Source: Acholeplasma sp. OttesenSCG-928-E16
GTDB lineage: Bacteria > Bacillota_I > Bacilli_A > Acholeplasmatales > Acholeplasmataceae
DNA length: 56,922 nucleotides
Direction of reading: 5' to 3'
Assembly: GCA_030266845.1 (NCBI GenBank)
Contig: JAJDIT010000007.1
Coordinates: forward strand, 1-56,922
Shown here: in pieces, positions 26,236 through 36,464 of the stretch
Layout of the letters: the number at the start of each line of letters is the position of its first letter
Position numbering within the stretch: position 1 is the stretch's first letter
Program-made: the position numbers and the translations under genes
The notes under the pieces: model-generated
Seen by the model: the letters and a program-made list of their open reading frames with translations, nothing else
Told to the model about the DNA's origin: nothing
The model's database searches: none

Positions 26236-26922
26236 ATGAGACTAGATAAATTTTTAAGTTTAAACGGATATGGCTCAAGAAAAACCGTCAAGGAATTAAT
26301 CAGAAAAGGAAGAGTATCTGTTAATGGAAACACAATCAAAAATGATGACCACAAAATTGATGAAAATATAGATGAAGTCTTCATTTTTGATAATAACGTA
26401 GAGTATAAGGAGTATAAATACTTCATGCTTAATAAGCCAAAAGGCTATTTAAGCGCGGCAAGAGACTCATACCATCAGACGGTCATGGATTTGATTTTCG
26501 AGGATACCAAGAATTTATTTTTGGTTGGTAGATTAGATATCGATACTGAAGGACTTCTGCTAATTACCAATAATGGTCAATTGGCGCATAAATTATTATC
26601 TCCCAAAAATGAAATTACAAAAAAGTACTATGTTGAGTTTGAAGGATCTTTTTTGGATGAATACTATCAAAATTTCGAAGAAGGCATTATCCTAGAAGAC
26701 GGATATAAGACAAAGCCTGCCACAATAAAGATTCTTAAGAAAGGGACCTGTTACCTATCGATACACGAAGGAAAATTTCATCAAGTGAAAAGAATGTTTA
26801 AGGCATTAAAGATGGAAGTGAAGTATCTTAAGAGAGTTGCATTTGGTAGTTTAGAACTTGATCAAAGTTTGAAATTGGGAGAGTATCGAGAACTTACAGA
26901 AGAAGAAATACGTCAATTATAA
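26236..26922 (+). CDS. RsuA/RluB-family rRNA pseudouridine synthase
   Basis: The 228-residue protein has an N-terminal S4 RNA-binding domain (MRLDKFLSLNGYGSR) and a catalytic domain with the Asp in GRLDIDTEGLLLITNNG. It ends with HQVKRMFKAL. The single-domain length fits RsuA-type enzymes acting on 16S rRNA, though RluB/RluE-type activity on 23S cannot be excluded. The ATG at 26236 lies 1 nt after the activase stop with no clear ribosome site, suggesting translational coupling. A strong terminator follows. Confidence 0.9.
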   Translation: MRLDKFLSLNGYGSRKTVKELIRKGRVSVNGNTIKNDDHKIDENIDEVFIFDNNVEYKEYKYFMLNKPKGYLSAARDSYHQTVMDLIFEDTKNLFLVGRLDIDTEGLLLITNNGQLAHKLLSPKNEITKKYYVEFEGSFLDEYYQNFEEGIILEDGYKTKPATIKILKKGTCYLSIHEGKFHQVKRMFKALKMEVKYLKRVAFGSLELDQSLKLGEYRELTEEEIRQL

Positions 26923-26926
26923 AAAT

Positions 26927-26959
26927 AAAACTAATCAAGAGATTAGTTTTATTTTTTTC
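26927..26959. terminator. Bidirectional terminator between convergent genes
   Basis: AAAACTAATC pairs perfectly with GATTAGTTTT across an AAGA loop. T residues follow on the plus strand, and A residues precede it for the minus-strand receptor gene. Confidence 0.9.
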
Positions 26960-27014
26960 TTTATTCTATAATGTAAAAATGTTTTTATTAAGCAATAATC
27001 CAAAATATCACTAG

Positions 27015-29999
27015 TTAATTTTTTCCATAGTGTTTTGAAGAAATCTCCAATATTTTGTTAGTAACTTCAGCATTTATTCCTTTTGGCAGAGGAAGAGGTC
27101 TTCCAAAATAGAATCCCTGACCATAATCGCAGCCAAGCTTGATTATTACTTCAAGCTCTTCTAGCGTTTCTACTCCCTCAGCTATTGTCTTAATGCCCTT
27201 ATCTCTAGCACGCATGATAATATTTAATAAAACGCTAACCTTATCCATATCTTGATCGATATTTCTAATTAGTGACATATCAATCTTAATATAATCAATT
27301 GAGGAGTTTAATAGTCCTGAGTCGCTCGTAAATCCTTTTCCGTAATTATCCAAAGCAATTTTACCCTCATGTTTTCCAAGAATTGTTTTCTTTGTATTAA
27401 AGAAGGCTGGCACTGATTTGTCGTAATTAGTCATTTCAACAACCAGATTTTTAAAGAGATCTTTATAGTCTTTTAAAAATAAATCAATATCAAGAGGAGA
27501 CATTATTTGATTTGAAAAAGAGTTAATAAATAATTTCTTATCTTCAAACAATTTTTTATGAGCTTGGTATTTTTCTAGTGTTTTGAAAAAAGTCAATTTT
27601 TCTAACTGGTTGATTTTATGTTGAGATTGAGCAACGCCAATAATCTCTAAAGGGGTTTTAAATGTATCAACTTTTGAACGCATTAATGATTCATATCCAA
27701 ACACTTCGCCAGTTTTTAAATTAACAATCGGTTGAAAGTGGTAATCAACTAGTTCTTTTTCAATTAACGTATCCAAAGCTTCTTTATTTTGGATAATATA
27801 TGCATTCTTTTCGTATGAATCACGATCGAAGTATTTAATAGATCCCTTAGCCGATGTCTTTGCTTCATACATCGCATAATCTGCAAGATGCATTAACTCA
27901 TCAGGGTCAAGAGAATCTTGCGGGTATAAACTTATACCAGAAGATATTCTAACACGATGTTTTCCGCCATCGGGTACAGATAAACTAGCTGCGTTAATGT
28001 TTTTTAATATTTCCATTACACTATCAGAAAGATCTCCAAAACCATCATAACCATAAAGGAATATATAAAATTCATCCCCGCTTCTTCGTCCATATAGACA
28101 ATGTTTTAATTTGCGGCATGACGCATGAATGATAGACCCTGTTAAACGCAAGTATTCATCACCAAAGTCATGACCATAGGTGTCATTAATAAATTTTAGG
28201 TTATCTAAATCCATCATTACGAAGGCGGCTTGTTTTAGGCTTTGAGGATTTGAAAAGACACTAGATATTTTATCAGAGAATGCGCGACGATTATAAATAC
28301 CCGTTAAGGAGTCGATGTTTCTCTCAAATATTAGTTTTTCTTTTTCAATATATTGAGCTGTAACATCAACCATAATTCCGCTTTTTTGTTTTTCATAGTC
28401 AATATGCATTCTTAAATCAAGCCAATGAGGAAGTTGGTCATTTCCCATATACTTGATAGTATATACCTTGCCTTCATTTGATATTTGCATAGTGTTCAAC
28501 TCTAGAATAAGGTCATGAAGCGTAGACGGGTTTAGTTTTTTCGAATCAATATCTAAATAAATAACCTTAGACAAATCCCCAGATAAGAAATGGGTGTTAT
28601 CGATAACGTTATATTCAAATGCGACTATTGGTAAGTCTACTAAAGATAAAATGTTTGATAGTTTCGTTTCTGATTCTACAACTTCGTGATTTAGTTTTCC
28701 AATCGCGTCAGTTAAATTATCGATTTCCTTGATATTAGTGTCCTTAAAATGAACCGAACGTTTATCGGAAGATGACTTAATTTGATGAGTTAACTCCATG
28801 ATTGGCTTACTAAAGTAAAATGATGAAAAAGCGATGATGAGTATTCCAAGTAAAAAGGAAGCTGTTACAGTTATTGAGAATATAGTGATCAGTGTGTTTG
28901 ACTTTGAAAACAAATCCCTTTCGGGAACCAACCCAATTATATACCACACTTCAGATTCATATGGCGAATTATTAGGATAGGTTTTTAAAACTTTGATAGA
29001 AGAAAGGTAATTAGTACCGCCAATATTATATTTATATAATCCATCAAAGGAATTATCTTTTTGTACTTTAATTTCGGCATCCTTAAATAATGTATTGTCA
29101 GTAACAACAATAGAAGAAAGATCCATTTTTTCAAAATCACTTATCACGCCTAGTGCATATACTCCATTAGAAGTATAAGGTAGTTTCTCATGAGGAAGCA
29201 AGGATGTTAAATAAGTATCACAATCAAGTTCTACACCAAAGACACCTATTAAAGAACCGGTCTTTGAAACAAGAGGTAAACTATATGTAATAATCCTAGC
29301 ATCATGAAAAGAGAATGCTGGACTAAACCAAGCATATGAGGTAGCGGAAGCAGTAGATCCCCGTAGTATATACTGAGACAAAGGCGTATTATAAAAACTA
29401 TTCCATCCATCAGAACCCTCAGAAGGGTTATCAAAATAAAAATATTGTTTCCAATTAAAGCCTCTTTCTAATCCGACTTGTTTTGGAAAATCATTTGGGG
29501 ATATGACTACTCTAACATCAGACTCCGAAGAATTGTTTTGGGGGGTTGAATCTTTTAAATATAAGCCATATCTAGTCCCGCCAGTAGAATTTCCAAAAGC
29601 TACAAAAGAGCCGGTTACAGAATTAATTCTAAGGGATTGGAACAGAGTTTCGTTAATTGCCAAAGAAACCTTTAAATATAAAGAATCATCTGTTTTATTA
29701 ATCAAATCTTCATAACTGGCACCTTCATTAATTATTGTTTCATCAATGTTATCAATTAAATCGTCGTATGATTGATCAAGGTTTGTCCAATGGTCTGCAT
29801 AGTAAGTATCAATACTATTTTTCGCAGTAGTTGTCGCTCCATCTAAAAATTCAATGGAAGTGTTATTGATATGACTAAAAGTACCACCAATTATCATTGA
29901 CCCAACAAAAGCGATTGTTTGGACAAATAAAACAATTAGCATCGGTACTAAAAAGGACATAAAGATTGACTTTTTTTTCTTTGGAACACGTTTTGTCAT
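27015..29999 (-). CDS. Membrane receptor with Cache, GGDEF and EAL domains
   Basis: The 994-residue protein has membrane segments at about 10-36 and 365-390 enclosing a large dCache-like extracytoplasmic domain. A HAMP-like segment and a PAS-like region (about 450-550) follow. The GGDEF domain has DSLTGIYNRRAF, and its active-site loop reads SGDEF (640-644). The EAL domain has ESL at 770-772 and a DNYG in place of DDFG at 884-887; the terminal AEGVET and QGFYFGRPLP are intact. The ATG at 29999 has GGGAG 6 nt upstream. It lies 38 nt downstream of the solute-binding lipoprotein in the same operon, which suggests the lipoprotein presents its ligand to the Cache domain. It probably makes or degrades c-di-GMP. 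The second metal-binding Asp of the EAL loop is lost. Confidence 0.9.
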   Translation of the reverse strand: MTKRVPKKKKSIFMSFLVPMLIVLFVQTIAFVGSMIIGGTFSHINNTSIEFLDGATTTAKNSIDTYYADHWTNLDQSYDDLIDNIDETIINEGASYEDLINKTDDSLYLKVSLAINETLFQSLRINSVTGSFVAFGNSTGGTRYGLYLKDSTPQNNSSESDVRVVISPNDFPKQVGLERGFNWKQYFYFDNPSEGSDGWNSFYNTPLSQYILRGSTASATSYAWFSPAFSFHDARIITYSLPLVSKTGSLIGVFGVELDCDTYLTSLLPHEKLPYTSNGVYALGVISDFEKMDLSSIVVTDNTLFKDAEIKVQKDNSFDGLYKYNIGGTNYLSSIKVLKTYPNNSPYESEVWYIIGLVPERDLFSKSNTLITIFSITVTASFLLGILIIAFSSFYFSKPIMELTHQIKSSSDKRSVHFKDTNIKEIDNLTDAIGKLNHEVVESETKLSNILSLVDLPIVAFEYNVIDNTHFLSGDLSKVIYLDIDSKKLNPSTLHDLILELNTMQISNEGKVYTIKYMGNDQLPHWLDLRMHIDYEKQKSGIMVDVTAQYIEKEKLIFERNIDSLTGIYNRRAFSDKISSVFSNPQSLKQAAFVMMDLDNLKFINDTYGHDFGDEYLRLTGSIIHASCRKLKHCLYGRRSGDEFYIFLYGYDGFGDLSDSVMEILKNINAASLSVPDGGKHRVRISSGISLYPQDSLDPDELMHLADYAMYEAKTSAKGSIKYFDRDSYEKNAYIIQNKEALDTLIEKELVDYHFQPIVNLKTGEVFGYESLMRSKVDTFKTPLEIIGVAQSQHKINQLEKLTFFKTLEKYQAHKKLFEDKKLFINSFSNQIMSPLDIDLFLKDYKDLFKNLVVEMTNYDKSVPAFFNTKKTILGKHEGKIALDNYGKGFTSDSGLLNSSIDYIKIDMSLIRNIDQDMDKVSVLLNIIMRARDKGIKTIAEGVETLEELEVIIKLGCDYGQGFYFGRPLPLPKGINAEVTNKILEISSKHYGKN

Positions 30000-30037
30000 T
30001 ATATCTCCCATCGTGAGCAAAAACTATAAAAAATGTC

Positions 30038-31501
30038 TTACATACTTAAAGCAGCTTTTATTTTTGCGATTACCGCCTCTGACCATGAGTCAAAACTATA
30101 TTCCTCCGTGGAGTTATCTAAATAATAATCTGCGTTTTTAAAGTCAGCCATCAATGTTTTTATATCATTACTTGGGGTTCCCCAAATAGAACATTCGAAA
30201 ATGTTTCTTATATATGATAATCCGTTAAATGGCTTTTGCGAATGTAATATATAATCGGAAGAAGAACTCACCACGTTAGTTAGAATAGTATCAAAGGTAG
30301 CTAACTGATTCTTAACGGAATTTGATGCTAATACATCAGCAAGAGTGGCATTAGGATCTTTTTCTTTAAAGATACTTAATTGTGAAGTAGTATATTTTTC
30401 CTTGATCAATTCAAAATCAATCGCATCTTTAAGTGAAGGGATATATCCCATAGAAGAAGAAATAGTAGCATTATTATCAGCATTAGAAGCGGAATATTTT
30501 AAAAATGATACACAGGCTTTTATTACAGATTCATCTTCGTTTTTAGCAACAGCATATCCAGCACCTTGTTGTATAGTGTATTTATCTTTTCCTAAAAATG
30601 TCGGAGCGGGTAGAAACACCATGTCTAATTCACTAGGTAAGTATTTAACTCCAGATATAGAACCAACAAAACTAGCAAAATGTCCAGATGAGAAGTCTTC
30701 AGTTTTTGCTTTTCCTTCATAGTGTCCTTCCATATAAGGAACAAAGAAATTATCATACATAACTCTTAATACATCTTTAGCCTTGTCTTCATGAAAAGTT
30801 GCAGAACCATCTGATTTTAGCGTAAACACTTCATCACCCAAGGATTTAATTGCATTGTAAAATTCATTTGCAATAGAGTCTCTTGCGAAAAATGATTTAC
30901 CCTCATTAAGAAGATAATATTCATTAGATATTTCTAAAATTTTCTCTATAGTTTGCAAGTCATCATAAGTATATGCTGTTTTCGAAGCAGAAACTAATTT
31001 AGAATTAAAAGAGTCCCACATTGTTTTATTAAGCATCAAAACCTCTGTCGATTTAGCGAAAGGGATAATTCTTAAACTGTTGTCGGCATAAATTCTACCA
31101 TCATTTAAAAATCCTTCAACATATTTTGATAAATCGGCATCTGAAAAATAATCATCAAGCGGAACAGAGATATCAAATTGTTTATCTAGGGTAGTTAAAA
31201 AATCCCCATATGTTTGAAACATATCTGGAAAATCCAAAGCTCCAACTTCTTTGTTGGCTGATTTTGTAAGCTCAACTTGTAGATCCGTTGTTTTGTTAAA
31301 AGGGACATGGTTAGCTTTTATGCCCAGTTTTTTTCCTTCACCGGCATTGAAGGTGTCCACAAAATCTTTAAATGTTTTGGCATCGGTACTGTTGTAGTAT
31401 GACCAAATAGTTATTTCAACGGGTTCCTTATTGGTGTTATCGCAAGCAAAAAAAGATATGCTGATTAGCGATGCAAATAAAATTAAAAATACTTTTTTCA
31501 T
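30038..31501 (-). CDS. Extracellular solute-binding lipoprotein (ABC type, family 1-like)
   Basis: The 487-residue protein starts MKKVFLILFASLISISFFAC, a lipoprotein signal with the lipobox Cys at residue 20. It is followed by EITIWSYYNSTDAKTF..FVDTFNA, the typical opening of sugar or peptide binding proteins of family 1. The ATG at 31501 has AGGAGG 7 nt before it; an in-frame start 22 codons earlier would hide the signal. No permease or ATPase genes are adjacent. The next gene is a Cache-GGDEF-EAL receptor, so a sensing role is likely, either instead of transport or besides it. Confidence 0.88.
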   Translation of the reverse strand: MKKVFLILFASLISISFFACDNTNKEPVEITIWSYYNSTDAKTFKDFVDTFNAGEGKKLGIKANHVPFNKTTDLQVELTKSANKEVGALDFPDMFQTYGDFLTTLDKQFDISVPLDDYFSDADLSKYVEGFLNDGRIYADNSLRIIPFAKSTEVLMLNKTMWDSFNSKLVSASKTAYTYDDLQTIEKILEISNEYYLLNEGKSFFARDSIANEFYNAIKSLGDEVFTLKSDGSATFHEDKAKDVLRVMYDNFFVPYMEGHYEGKAKTEDFSSGHFASFVGSISGVKYLPSELDMVFLPAPTFLGKDKYTIQQGAGYAVAKNEDESVIKACVSFLKYSASNADNNATISSSMGYIPSLKDAIDFELIKEKYTTSQLSIFKEKDPNATLADVLASNSVKNQLATFDTILTNVVSSSSDYILHSQKPFNGLSYIRNIFECSIWGTPSNDIKTLMADFKNADYYLDNSTEEYSFDSWSEAVIAKIKAALSM

Positions 31502-31538
31502 TTTGCCTCCTAAAACTGAAGTTTTAAATACTATATAC

Positions 31539-31567
31539 ATTTTATATTGTTTATCCAAATAATGCAA
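31539..31567 (-). promoter_or_regulatory. Promoter of the lipoprotein-receptor operon
   Basis: Minus strand: TTGCAT (31567-31562), 17-nt spacer, TAAAAT (31544-31539). It is divergent from the pflB promoter. Confidence 0.6.
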
Positions 31568-31639
31568 ATAATAAAACCTTTTGATACCGCACTATTATTG
31601 AAAAAAGAATGAAAATTTATGAAAGTGTTTGCATGCTGT

Positions 31640-31668
31640 TTGAACTAGGTGGGTCATTGTTGTATAAT
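31640..31668 (+). promoter_or_regulatory. pflB promoter
   Basis: TTGAAC (31640-31645), 17-nt spacer, TATAAT (31663-31668). TGTTTG occurs twice, at 31626-31631 and 31637-31642, 11 bp apart; the second copy overlaps the -35, which could be an activator or repressor site. Confidence 0.7.
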
Positions 31669-31692
31669 GACTTTACTTAGGGGGATTATTGT

Positions 31693-33948
31693 ATGAAAGA
31701 GTGGGAAAAATTCAAGGTTGGAAAATGGCAAAACGAGATAAATGTGTCAGATTTTATTAAGAAAAATTATGAAGAATATCTAGGGGATAGTTCTTTTTTA
31801 CAAGGGCCTACTGAATCTAGTAGACTATTGCATGAAAAATATAACGAGTTACTAAACCAGGAGAAATCAAATGGTGGGGTTATTGACATGGATACTAAAA
31901 TTCCGGCAACACTTACCTCACATGGTCCAGGATATATCCTTAAGGATTTAGAAAAAATAGTTGGGTTACAAACTGACTATCCTTTCAAAAGGGCTTTTTT
32001 CCCGTTTGGAGGTATTCATGTTGCCACAAAAGCAAGCGAAGCATATGGATACCATGTCAGCGATGAAACTGTAAAATTATTCACTGAAATAAGAAAAACA
32101 CATAATCAAGGGGTTTTTGATATCTATACCCCTGAGATTAGAAAAGCAAGAAAGTCACACGTTATTACTGGGCTCCCAGATGGATATGGGAGGGGCAGAA
32201 TTATTGGAGATTATCGGAGAGTAGCTCTTTATGGAGTGGATCGATTAATCGAGGAAAAGAAAAAAGATAAAATGAAAATTGGTTTTCCAATGACGGAAAC
32301 TAGAATGAGAGCAAGAGAAGAAATACAAGAACAGATCAATGCGTTAAGTGACTTAAAAAAAATGGCGGCCACATATGGCTTTGATATTTCAAAACCTGCT
32401 AATACTGCACAAGAGGCAATTCAATGGTTATACTTTGGATATCTAGGAGCTGTTAAAGAACAAAATGGGGCAGCGATGTCATTAGGAAGAACTTCGACCT
32501 TTTTAGATATTTATATTGAAAGAGATTTAAAAAATAACGTAATAAACGAAATAGAAGCGCAAGAACTTATTGATCATTTTGTTATGAAGTTAAGAATGGT
32601 TAGGTATGCTAGAACACCAGAATATAATTCCTTGTTCACTGGAGATCCAACCTGGGTAACAGAATCAATAGGAGGCATGCAAAAAAACAACAAAAAATCA
32701 TTAGTTACAAAAACATCTTTTAGATACCTGCAAACTCTTTATAATTTAGATACATCGGCAGAACCCAATTTAACGGTTTTGTGGAGCGAAAATCTGCCGA
32801 ACAACTTCAAAGAATTTTGCGCTAAAGTATCAATTGATACTAGCTCAATACAATATGAATCTGATGACCAAATGAGACCTGTTCACGGTGATGATTATGC
32901 AATCGCTTGTTGTGTATCACCGATGGAGGTTGGAAAAACAATGCAATTTTTTGGGGCTAGAGCTAACTTAGCTAAAGCATTATTATATGCTATTAATGGT
33001 GGCAAAGATGAATTATCTGGAGAACAGATTGCTCCAGTAATTGAACCATATAAGAAAGATATTTTAGAATTTGATGATATTTGGAATAGATTCGATAAAA
33101 CTATGGATTGGTTGGCTGAAATTTATGTTAATGCACTAAACATCATTCACTATAGTCACGATAAATATGCCTATGAAAGATTACAGATGTCTCTTCATGA
33201 TTCAAAAGTTCATCGTACTTTTGCGACCGGTATTGCCGGATTATCAGTGGTTGCCGATTCCTTAAGTGCTATCAAATACGCTAAGGTTAAACCAGTACAA
33301 GACGAAAGAGGTATTATAGTAGACTTCATTACAGAAGGTGAATTTCCACAATTTGGAAATAACGATGATAGGGTAGATAGCTTAGCGGTCAAAGTCGTTT
33401 CAACCTTTATGGAAAAAATAAGAAAAAATAAAACCTACAGAAACGCTGAACATACTATGAGCATTTTAACGATCACTTCAAATGTCGTATATGGAAAAAA
33501 TACTGGCAATACTCCTGATGGAAGAAGAGAGGGTGAACCGTTTGCCCCAGGAGCAAATCCAATGCACGGCAGAGATAGAACAGGTGCTCTAAATTCGTTG
33601 TTGTCGGTGGCAAAATTGCCATGCAATGATTGCCAAGACGGAATTTCAAACACATTCACCATGGTTCCACAGGCATTAGGAAAAGATGAAACAATCGATG
33701 AATACATAGGTAGCAGTAACATAAAAGAGAAAAATCTTGTTGATATCTTAGATGGCTATTTTAAGAAAGGTGGCTATCACTTAAATGTTAATATTTTAAA
33801 TAGAGAAACTCTGCAAGACGCATACAATCATCCAGAAAAATATCCGAACTTAACTATTAGAGTTTCAGGATATGCTGTTAACTTTGCGAACCTTACTAAT
33901 GAACAAAAGTTAGACGTTATTCATCGAACTTTCCATGAAAATCTCTAA
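31693..33948 (+). CDS. pflB: Pyruvate formate-lyase
   Basis: This glycyl-radical enzyme converts pyruvate and CoA to acetyl-CoA and formate under anaerobic conditions. The 751 residues include the adjacent catalytic cysteines C406-C407 ([11 protein letters not shown]) and the glycyl-radical site G726 in RVSGYAVNF. The paired cysteines identify it as true pyruvate formate-lyase rather than a diol dehydratase. GGGGGA precedes the ATG. It overlaps its activase by 14 nt. Product formate can feed Fhs (34857), and acetyl-CoA can feed PduL (10362). Confidence 0.97.
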   Translation: MKEWEKFKVGKWQNEINVSDFIKKNYEEYLGDSSFLQGPTESSRLLHEKYNELLNQEKSNGGVIDMDTKIPATLTSHGPGYILKDLEKIVGLQTDYPFKRAFFPFGGIHVATKASEAYGYHVSDETVKLFTEIRKTHNQGVFDIYTPEIRKARKSHVITGLPDGYGRGRIIGDYRRVALYGVDRLIEEKKKDKMKIGFPMTETRMRAREEIQEQINALSDLKKMAATYGFDISKPANTAQEAIQWLYFGYLGAVKEQNGAAMSLGRTSTFLDIYIERDLKNNVINEIEAQELIDHFVMKLRMVRYARTPEYNSLFTGDPTWVTESIGGMQKNNKKSLVTKTSFRYLQTLYNLDTSAEPNLTVLWSENLPNNFKEFCAKVSIDTSSIQYESDDQMRPVHGDDYAIACCVSPMEVGKTMQFFGARANLAKALLYAINGGKDELSGEQIAPVIEPYKKDILEFDDIWNRFDKTMDWLAEIYVNALNIIHYSHDKYAYERLQMSLHDSKVHRTFATGIAGLSVVADSLSAIKYAKVKPVQDERGIIVDFITEGEFPQFGNNDDRVDSLAVKVVSTFMEKIRKNKTYRNAEHTMSILTITSNVVYGKNTGNTPDGRREGEPFAPGANPMHGRDRTGALNSLLSVAKLPCNDCQDGISNTFTMVPQALGKDETIDEYIGSSNIKEKNLVDILDGYFKKGGYHLNVNILNRETLQDAYNHPEKYPNLTIRVSGYAVNFANLTNEQKLDVIHRTFHENL

Positions 33949-34687
33949 AAATATAGGAAATATTCACTCTATCGAACACTTTGGTGCTGTTGATGGTCCA
34001 GGAATAAGATATGTTGTTTTCTTTCAAGGTTGTCCATTAAAGTGTAAGTATTGCCACAATAGAGACACGTGGAGCAATAATATCAATAAAGAAATGACAA
34101 CAAAAGAAATAATTGATGACTATAAAACATACGAGTCCTTTTATAACCACGGAGGAATTACTGCTTCTGGTGGAGAACCAACCAGGCAGATAGATTTTTT
34201 AATCGAGTTATTTAAGGCGATGAAAGAGCTAAGGATCCATACAACTCTAGATACGTCGGCAGGTTGTTATTTAGAGAGTAAAAAAGACAAATATTTGGAG
34301 CTATTAACTTACACTGATTTGGTGTTGTTAGATATTAAACATATTGATCCTTATAAACACATTAGTTTGGTTGGTATCGCAAATGATAATATTCTTCAAT
34401 TTGCCAATTTACTTAATGAGATAGATAAGCCGGTTATTATTAGGTATGTGTTAGTGCCTGGGTACACAGATGAAATAGACGACCTCATTAGACTAAGAAA
34501 GTTTTTAGATGGATTAAAAAACATAGTAAAGATAGAAGTTCTTCCTTATCATAAAAAAGGTCAAACAAAATGGGAGAAGTTGAATCTTTCATATCCTTTA
34601 GAAGGGATAGAAGAGGCAACGGAAGACCAAACAAAAGAAGCTTTGAATATACTAACCAAAGGTTTTATATTCAAAAAGACTAATTAA
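33935..34687 (+). CDS. pflA: Pyruvate formate-lyase activating enzyme
   Basis: A radical SAM enzyme that installs the glycyl radical on PflB. The 250-residue protein has the [4Fe-4S] motif C33-x3-C37-x2-C40 ([11 protein letters not shown]) and the SAM-binding ASGGEP. DTSAGC and [11 protein letters not shown] are typical of PFL activases. The start lies within the end of pflB, so the two are translationally coupled. Confidence 0.96.
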   Translation: MKISKNIGNIHSIEHFGAVDGPGIRYVVFFQGCPLKCKYCHNRDTWSNNINKEMTTKEIIDDYKTYESFYNHGGITASGGEPTRQIDFLIELFKAMKELRIHTTLDTSAGCYLESKKDKYLELLTYTDLVLLDIKHIDPYKHISLVGIANDNILQFANLLNEIDKPVIIRYVLVPGYTDEIDDLIRLRKFLDGLKNIVKIEVLPYHKKGQTKWEKLNLSYPLEGIEEATEDQTKEALNILTKGFIFKKTN

Positions 34688-34714
34688 AATAATATCAATA
34701 TAATAAATGATTAT

Positions 34715-34745
34715 AAAGTTTAGGCATTGTCCTAAGCTTTTTTAA
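34715..34745 (+). terminator. pflBA terminator
   Basis: AAGTTTAGG pairs with CCTAAGCTT (one G-U) around CATTGT and is followed by TTTT. Confidence 0.85.
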
Positions 34746-34824
34746 AAGTTAAAATGAGCCGTTTGACAGAAATGGTTTACATGCAAAAATAAAAATATAT
34801 TATTCATTTTCTTAATATTAGATA

Positions 34825-34833
34825 TGTTATAAT
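34825..34833 (+). promoter_or_regulatory. fhs promoter (extended -10)
   Basis: TGT-TATAAT lies 23 nt before the fhs start, with no good -35 at 17 nt. Confidence 0.55.
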
Positions 34834-34856
34834 TTATTTAATAGGGGTGATAAGAT

Positions 34857-36464
34857 ATGAAAATAATCAAATTATTAGATGAAATTGGGATAAGCGAAGA
34901 ATACTATGAAACTTATGGTAAAAATAAAGCGAAAATAAATGCATCTTATCTAGAAAATCTTCAAAATAAAAAAGATGGAAAATTAATATTAGTTACAGCG
35001 ATTACACCAACTAATTCTGGAGAAGGAAAAACAACAGTATCGATTGGTCTAGCTGACGCCTTAAAAAAACTAAACCAAAATGTTGTATTAGCACTAAGAG
35101 AACCTAGTTTAGGCCCAGTTTTTGGACTAAAAGGAGGAGCAATAGGAGGGGGAAAATCATCTTTATATCCTGAGGTTGATATAAATCTACATTTTACTGG
35201 TGATTTTCATGCCTTAACTACTGCTAATAATCTTTTATCCGCACTGATTGATGCCCATATTTTCCATGGTAATAGTCTAAAAATTAAAGAGGTAGTATTC
35301 AAAAGAACTCTAGACATTAATGATCGCTCATTGCGTGAAATAGAAACACCACTTAGGAAAGATGGTTTCAATATAACTGCCGCATCAGAAATAATGGCAA
35401 TAATGTCCTTAGCTAACAACCTGAAAGACTTAAAACAACGATTAGGAAATATACTTATTGGTTTTAATGAAGAAGAACAACCTATCTACGCAAGGCAACT
35501 CAATTGTATTGATTCTTTAACTATATTACTTAAAGACGCCCTAAACCCTAATTTGGTAAGAACGCTTGAAGGAACACCTGCGATTGTCCATATGGGACCA
35601 TTTGCTAATGTAGCAACAGGATGCAATTCATTAATAGCGACAAAACTAGCGTTGAAATTAGGCAATTATTGTGTAACAGAAGCCGGATTTGGATCTGACT
35701 TAGGAGCAGAGAAATTTTTAGATATAAAAACTAGATTATTACCTAAACATCCTGATGTTGTGGTCATAGTTGCTACTATTAGAGCCTTAAAATCTCATGG
35801 AGGAGTTCAAGATGATCTTACCGATTTAGAGAACGTCAAAGCTCTTGAAAAAGGGATTCCTAATTTAGAAAAACATATTGAAAATATTGCCAATATGGGA
35901 CTTAATTATTTAGTTGTTTTAAATAAATTTGAATCAGATAGTAATAAAGAAATCGATGTGTTCATGAAATGGGCGGAAAAAAACGGTCATCAAGCATCGA
36001 TATCTACAGCATTTATAGATGGAGGAGAAGGAGCGCTAGATGCTGCAAGAAAGGTTATGGATCTATCTTCCAAAGAGAACAACTTTAAATTTAACTATAG
36101 CCTTGAAGATTCTATCATCGATAAAATAAAAACTATTGCAAAAAAAGTGTATGGAGCAGTTGATGTGGATTTTTCAAAGAAGGCACTAAGGAAAATTGAG
36201 AGCTTCAATAAACACGGATGGGATAATCTACCAATTTGTATTGCAAAAACCCCACTTTCTTTGAGCGGTGATTCAAAGCTAAAAGGAAGACCCAGTGATT
36301 TTATACTATCAATAAGTGATGTTAGAGTATCTTTAGGGGCGGGATTTATCGTGGCCTTAACTAAGGGAATAGTAACAATGCCTGGACTTGGTAGCCATCC
36401 GCTTGCATATGATATGAGCATTGATAATAATGGAAACATAAAATTAACGGGTGATAAAAAATGA
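34857..36464 (+). CDS. fhs: Formate-tetrahydrofolate ligase
   Basis: Fhs joins formate to tetrahydrofolate with ATP, giving 10-formyl-THF. The 535 residues contain the ATP loop TPTNSGEGKTTVSIGL (about 51-66), the family signatures LREPSLGPVFGLKGGAIGGG and GGGKSSLYPEV-like continuation, and EAGFGSDLGAEKF. It overlaps folD by 4 nt (ATGA). Formate from PflB immediately upstream is the obvious substrate. The protein is slightly shorter than the usual 555-560. Confidence 0.97.
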   Translation: MKIIKLLDEIGISEEYYETYGKNKAKINASYLENLQNKKDGKLILVTAITPTNSGEGKTTVSIGLADALKKLNQNVVLALREPSLGPVFGLKGGAIGGGKSSLYPEVDINLHFTGDFHALTTANNLLSALIDAHIFHGNSLKIKEVVFKRTLDINDRSLREIETPLRKDGFNITAASEIMAIMSLANNLKDLKQRLGNILIGFNEEEQPIYARQLNCIDSLTILLKDALNPNLVRTLEGTPAIVHMGPFANVATGCNSLIATKLALKLGNYCVTEAGFGSDLGAEKFLDIKTRLLPKHPDVVVIVATIRALKSHGGVQDDLTDLENVKALEKGIPNLEKHIENIANMGLNYLVVLNKFESDSNKEIDVFMKWAEKNGHQASISTAFIDGGEGALDAARKVMDLSSKENNFKFNYSLEDSIIDKIKTIAKKVYGAVDVDFSKKALRKIESFNKHGWDNLPICIAKTPLSLSGDSKLKGRPSDFILSISDVRVSLGAGFIVALTKGIVTMPGLGSHPLAYDMSIDNNGNIKLTGDKK

